Positions 4,215 through 6,108 of a stretch of 6,108 nt of DNA are shown here, piece after piece. Each line of letters opens with the position of its first letter. Position 1 is the stretch's first letter. The position numbers and the translations under genes are program-made. The notes below the pieces were generated by a model. The model was given only the letters and a program-made list of their open reading frames with translations. It had not been told where the DNA came from and did not search any database. Source of the DNA: Ruminococcus flavefaciens. Lineage in GTDB: Bacteria; Bacillota_A; Clostridia; Oscillospirales; Ruminococcaceae. The DNA lies in NCBI GenBank assembly GCA_004556875.1, contig SFFP01000118.1:1-6108 (forward strand), written 5' to 3'.

Positions 4215-6108
4215 TCAGTCATTGAATGACTGTGCCTGGAATTCTAATTCTATAGTAGTGCCCTTTGGAACTGTTGAATACGGTTCGATGCTCTGTCCCT
4301 TGACTGTAGCACCCTCTTGTGATGAAAGTGAATTTTTCGCAACATAGTTAAGGCCGAGTCCTGCAAGAACATCGTTTGCCATTTCAGGCGAATAGTATGT
4401 AAGGTCAGGGACAGTTACAGGCTCATAGGTATTGCCCTTTTCAGTATAAAGGTATATACAGCCGTCCTTAGAAATAGCAGTTCCTGTCTGCGGCGACTGT
4501 TCAACGACTTCTATACCGCTGCCGATCTTTTCATACTTTACGCCAAGACCATCAATGGTCTTTATAGCATCATCAACGGAAGCTCCCTTCAGAAGCGGAA
4601 CTTTTACATTGAGGTTTTTAAGCTCATTTTCGTCATACTCAGGACTCTTGTCAAGATATCTGAGTACATCTGTGAGAATATCCTGCGCACATGGAACAGC
4701 ACATTTGCTTCCGTAATACTGATTATTCTCCTTATCAGGCATATCTGCAAGCACAAGAAGTATCAGCTCAGGATCATCGGAAGGTGTAAAGCACACATAA
4801 GACGCACCGTACTCGTTTTTGGTTTCGTCTTCCTTGCCGTATTCCTGCGTTACATTCTGCTTGATAGCGCTGAAACGCTGTGAAGTACCCGACTTTCCGC
4901 CGATGGAAAATCCCATGATATCTACATTTCCCTGCGGATTATCCGCAACTACTGTACGAAGGGCATTTGCCATTATCTTGGATGTCTCTTCTGATATTAC
5001 CTGTCTTCTTACGGTTCTTTCGTTATTAAGAACGATATTTCCGTCGCTGTCAACTACCTTGTCGACAACGTAAGGCTGAAGCAGATATCCGCCGTTTACT
5101 ACAGCACTGCAGGCTGTGATAAGCTCTAATGGAGTAACTGTTTCACACTGACCAAACGAAGCCTCAGCAAGGTCGATGTGGTTCATTACATCGAGTGCGG
5201 GAAGATCTCCGTTTACCTCATATGGAAGATCAATACCTGTTGCTTCTCTGAAACCGAAAGCATCGAAGTAATACTGGAACTTCTCCTTTCCGAGTGCCTG
5301 ACCCATTGCCATAAAAGCAGGGTTACATGAATCGGTAAGTGCTTTCTGGAAAGTCTCTACCTTATGTCCTCCTGTATCCCTCGCATGGCAAGCGATAGGG
5401 AGCTTGTTTTCACCGTCCTCGAAGTATTCAATACCTGAGCAGTAATGAGTCCATGTATTGATATCTATAGCTTTTTCTTCTACTACAGACGCACCTGTGA
5501 TTATCTTGAATACCGAACCCGGCTCATAGCGCTCACTTATACACTTGTTCTTCCACTGACGCTCACGAGCTTCGGGAGTATATTCCTCTTTGTCCTTTTC
5601 AGTAGGATTATCTATATCCTTATCGTAGTATATCCTGTCAAAGATAGTATCACTTGTTACCTCGAAAGGATCGTTCAGATCAAAGCTTGGATATGTTGCC
5701 ATGCCGAGAACAGCACCTGTCTTAGGATTCATGAGTATAGCACACGATCTGTTCTTTACAGAGTGATCGTTTGACATTTCCTCTAAGTGTTTTTCAAGGA
5801 TATACTGTATTTCTCTGTCGATAGTGAGATAAACATCTGCACCGTCCTTCGGCTCAAATGTCTTGGAATACTTATACGGAAGCTCCTTGCCGTTTGAGTC
5901 CTTTGCTGAGACCGTTCTGCCGTCGATACCCGAAAGATATTCATCATATGATGACTCAATGCCGTATGCGATATTTCCTGTAGTAAAGCCTACTACAGAA
6001 GCCGCAAGGTCATTCTGAGGATAATAGCGCTTTGTATCCTCCTCGTAATTCACCGTTCCGGCAAGGTCATTTTCCTTGACAAAGGCGCGCACGCGGTCGG
6101 CGTCCTCC
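4215..6108 (-). CDS. ftsI: Class B penicillin-binding protein with two PASTA domains (FtsI/SpoVD type), 5' end beyond window
   Basis: A monofunctional transpeptidase that crosslinks stem peptides at the septum (or spore cortex) and pairs with the SEDS enzyme FtsW. The frame stays open to the right edge, so the true start, the membrane anchor and the beginning of the dimerisation domain are missing. Numbering here begins at the Val codon 6092-6090. Residues 1-85 are the end of the PBP dimerisation domain (TKRYYPQNDLAASVVGF, YGIESSYDEYLSG). The transpeptidase domain spans about 86-480: SVFK at 193-196 with nucleophile Ser193 (codon 5516-5514), SCN at 255-257, KSGT at 400-403. Two PASTA domains follow, about 496-553 (VPLLKGASVDDAI) and 559-618 (VPDLTYYSPEMAND). 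A charged stretch at 155-180, before the SxxK motif, is common in clostridial relatives. First visible gene of the operon, 33 bp ahead of murE. C-terminal PASTA is typical of Firmicutes PBP2x and SpoVD proteins. Vegetative FtsI versus SpoVD cannot be separated by sequence alone. Confidence 0.93.
   Translation of the reverse strand, partial: EDADRVRAFVKENDLAGTVNYEEDTKRYYPQNDLAASVVGFTTGNIAYGIESSYDEYLSGIDGRTVSAKDSNGKELPYKYSKTFEPKDGADVYLTIDREIQYILEKHLEEMSNDHSVKNRSCAILMNPKTGAVLGMATYPSFDLNDPFEVTSDTIFDRIYYDKDIDNPTEKDKEEYTPEARERQWKNKCISERYEPGSVFKIITGASVVEEKAIDINTWTHYCSGIEYFEDGENKLPIACHARDTGGHKVETFQKALTDSCNPAFMAMGQALGKEKFQYYFDAFGFREATGIDLPYEVNGDLPALDVMNHIDLAEASFGQCETVTPLELITACSAVVNGGYLLQPYVVDKVVDSDGNIVLNNERTVRRQVISEETSKIMANALRTVVADNPQGNVDIMGFSIGGKSGTSQRFSAIKQNVTQEYGKEDETKNEYGASYVCFTPSDDPELILLVLADMPDKENNQYYGSKCAVPCAQDILTDVLRYLDKSPEYDENELKNLNVKVPLLKGASVDDAIKTIDGLGVKYEKIGSGIEVVEQSPQTGTAISKDGCIYLYTEKGNTYEPVTVPDLTYYSPEMANDVLAGLGLNYVAKNSLSSQEGATVKGQSIEPYSTVPKGTTIELEFQAQSFND
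4216..4232. repeat. 17-bp perfect inverted repeat over the PBP stop codon
   Basis: CAGTCATT and AATGACTG form 8-bp complementary arms around a single central base. On the minus strand the repeat covers the last five PBP codons (Gln-Ser-Phe-Asn-Asp) and the first two bases of the TGA stop. In RNA it could fold as a 7-bp stem with a 3-base loop or a 6-bp stem with a 5-base loop. No U-tract follows, so it is not a normal intrinsic terminator. Its existence is certain; a function is not shown. Confidence 0.85.

Larger units (their letters stand above)
1..6108 (-). other. dcw cluster segment: PBP-murE-mraY-ftsW-murG, single transcription unit
   Basis: Five co-directional genes are separated by 33, 23, 32 and 2 bp (reading right to left). 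There is no room for a standard promoter plus leader between them and no intergenic terminator hairpin with a T-run. All products act in lipid II synthesis or septal glycan assembly. Operon structure is inferred from spacing and direction. The promoter must lie beyond the right edge (in relatives, near mraZ/rsmH) and the end beyond the left edge. Confidence 0.85.

Noticed and set aside
4933..4947. Second near-perfect palindrome, TGCGGAT-T-ATCCGCA, inside the PBP gene
   Set aside because: It has 7-bp arms within conserved transpeptidase-domain coding sequence, away from any gene boundary. It shares no sequence with the stop-codon palindrome, so a common regulator is not supported.
1..6108. Mobile elements, CRISPR arrays, tRNA or rRNA genes, riboswitches, phage or defence genes
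   Set aside because: Nothing resembling any of these was seen. The window is filled by five core genes with gaps of 33 bp or less.

Overview
This window is an uninterrupted piece of a dcw (division and cell wall) cluster. Every real gene lies on the minus strand, so transcription runs from the high-coordinate end to the low-coordinate end: a class B penicillin-binding protein with PASTA domains (ftsI/spoVD type, 5' end cut off by the window), murE, mraY, ftsW and the first third of murG (3' end cut off). Four of the five families are identified by diagnostic motifs and by order. The PBP subtype (vegetative FtsI or sporulation SpoVD) cannot be decided from sequence.

The organism is most likely a Gram-positive anaerobe of the Clostridia, probably Oscillospiraceae/Ruminococcus-like. 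The reasons are the C-terminal PASTA domains on the dcw-encoded PBP, strong AGGAGG Shine-Dalgarno sequences, moderate GC with frequent ATA and AGA codons, and the general look of the FtsW and MurG proteins. The genus is an inference from memory of related proteins, not a computed result. MurE carries the DNPRxE signature, so the peptidoglycan is predicted to contain meso-diaminopimelate.

Layout from upstream to downstream (right to left): PBP 6108-4215; gap of 33 bp; murE 4181-2742; gap of 23 bp; mraY 2718-1678; gap of 32 bp; ftsW 1645-362; then murG from 359, two bases after ftsW (or overlapping it by ATGA if the start at 365 is used). No gap exceeds 33 bp, no intergenic terminator is visible, and the genes are almost certainly cotranscribed.

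The products form one pathway. MurE adds the third stem-peptide residue to UDP-MurNAc-dipeptide in the cytoplasm. MraY moves the finished phospho-MurNAc-pentapeptide to undecaprenyl phosphate (lipid I), and MurG adds GlcNAc (lipid II). FtsW polymerises lipid II into glycan at the septum, and the class B PBP crosslinks it. The MurF and MurD steps are not encoded where they often are (between murE and mraY, and between mraY and ftsW), so those genes must lie elsewhere.

I found no undescribed system here. This is a core housekeeping region. The points worth a second look are small: the compact gene order, a palindrome over the PBP stop codon, substitutions in conserved motifs of MurE and FtsW, a Lys-rich FtsW tail, and the unusual translation-start context of mraY.
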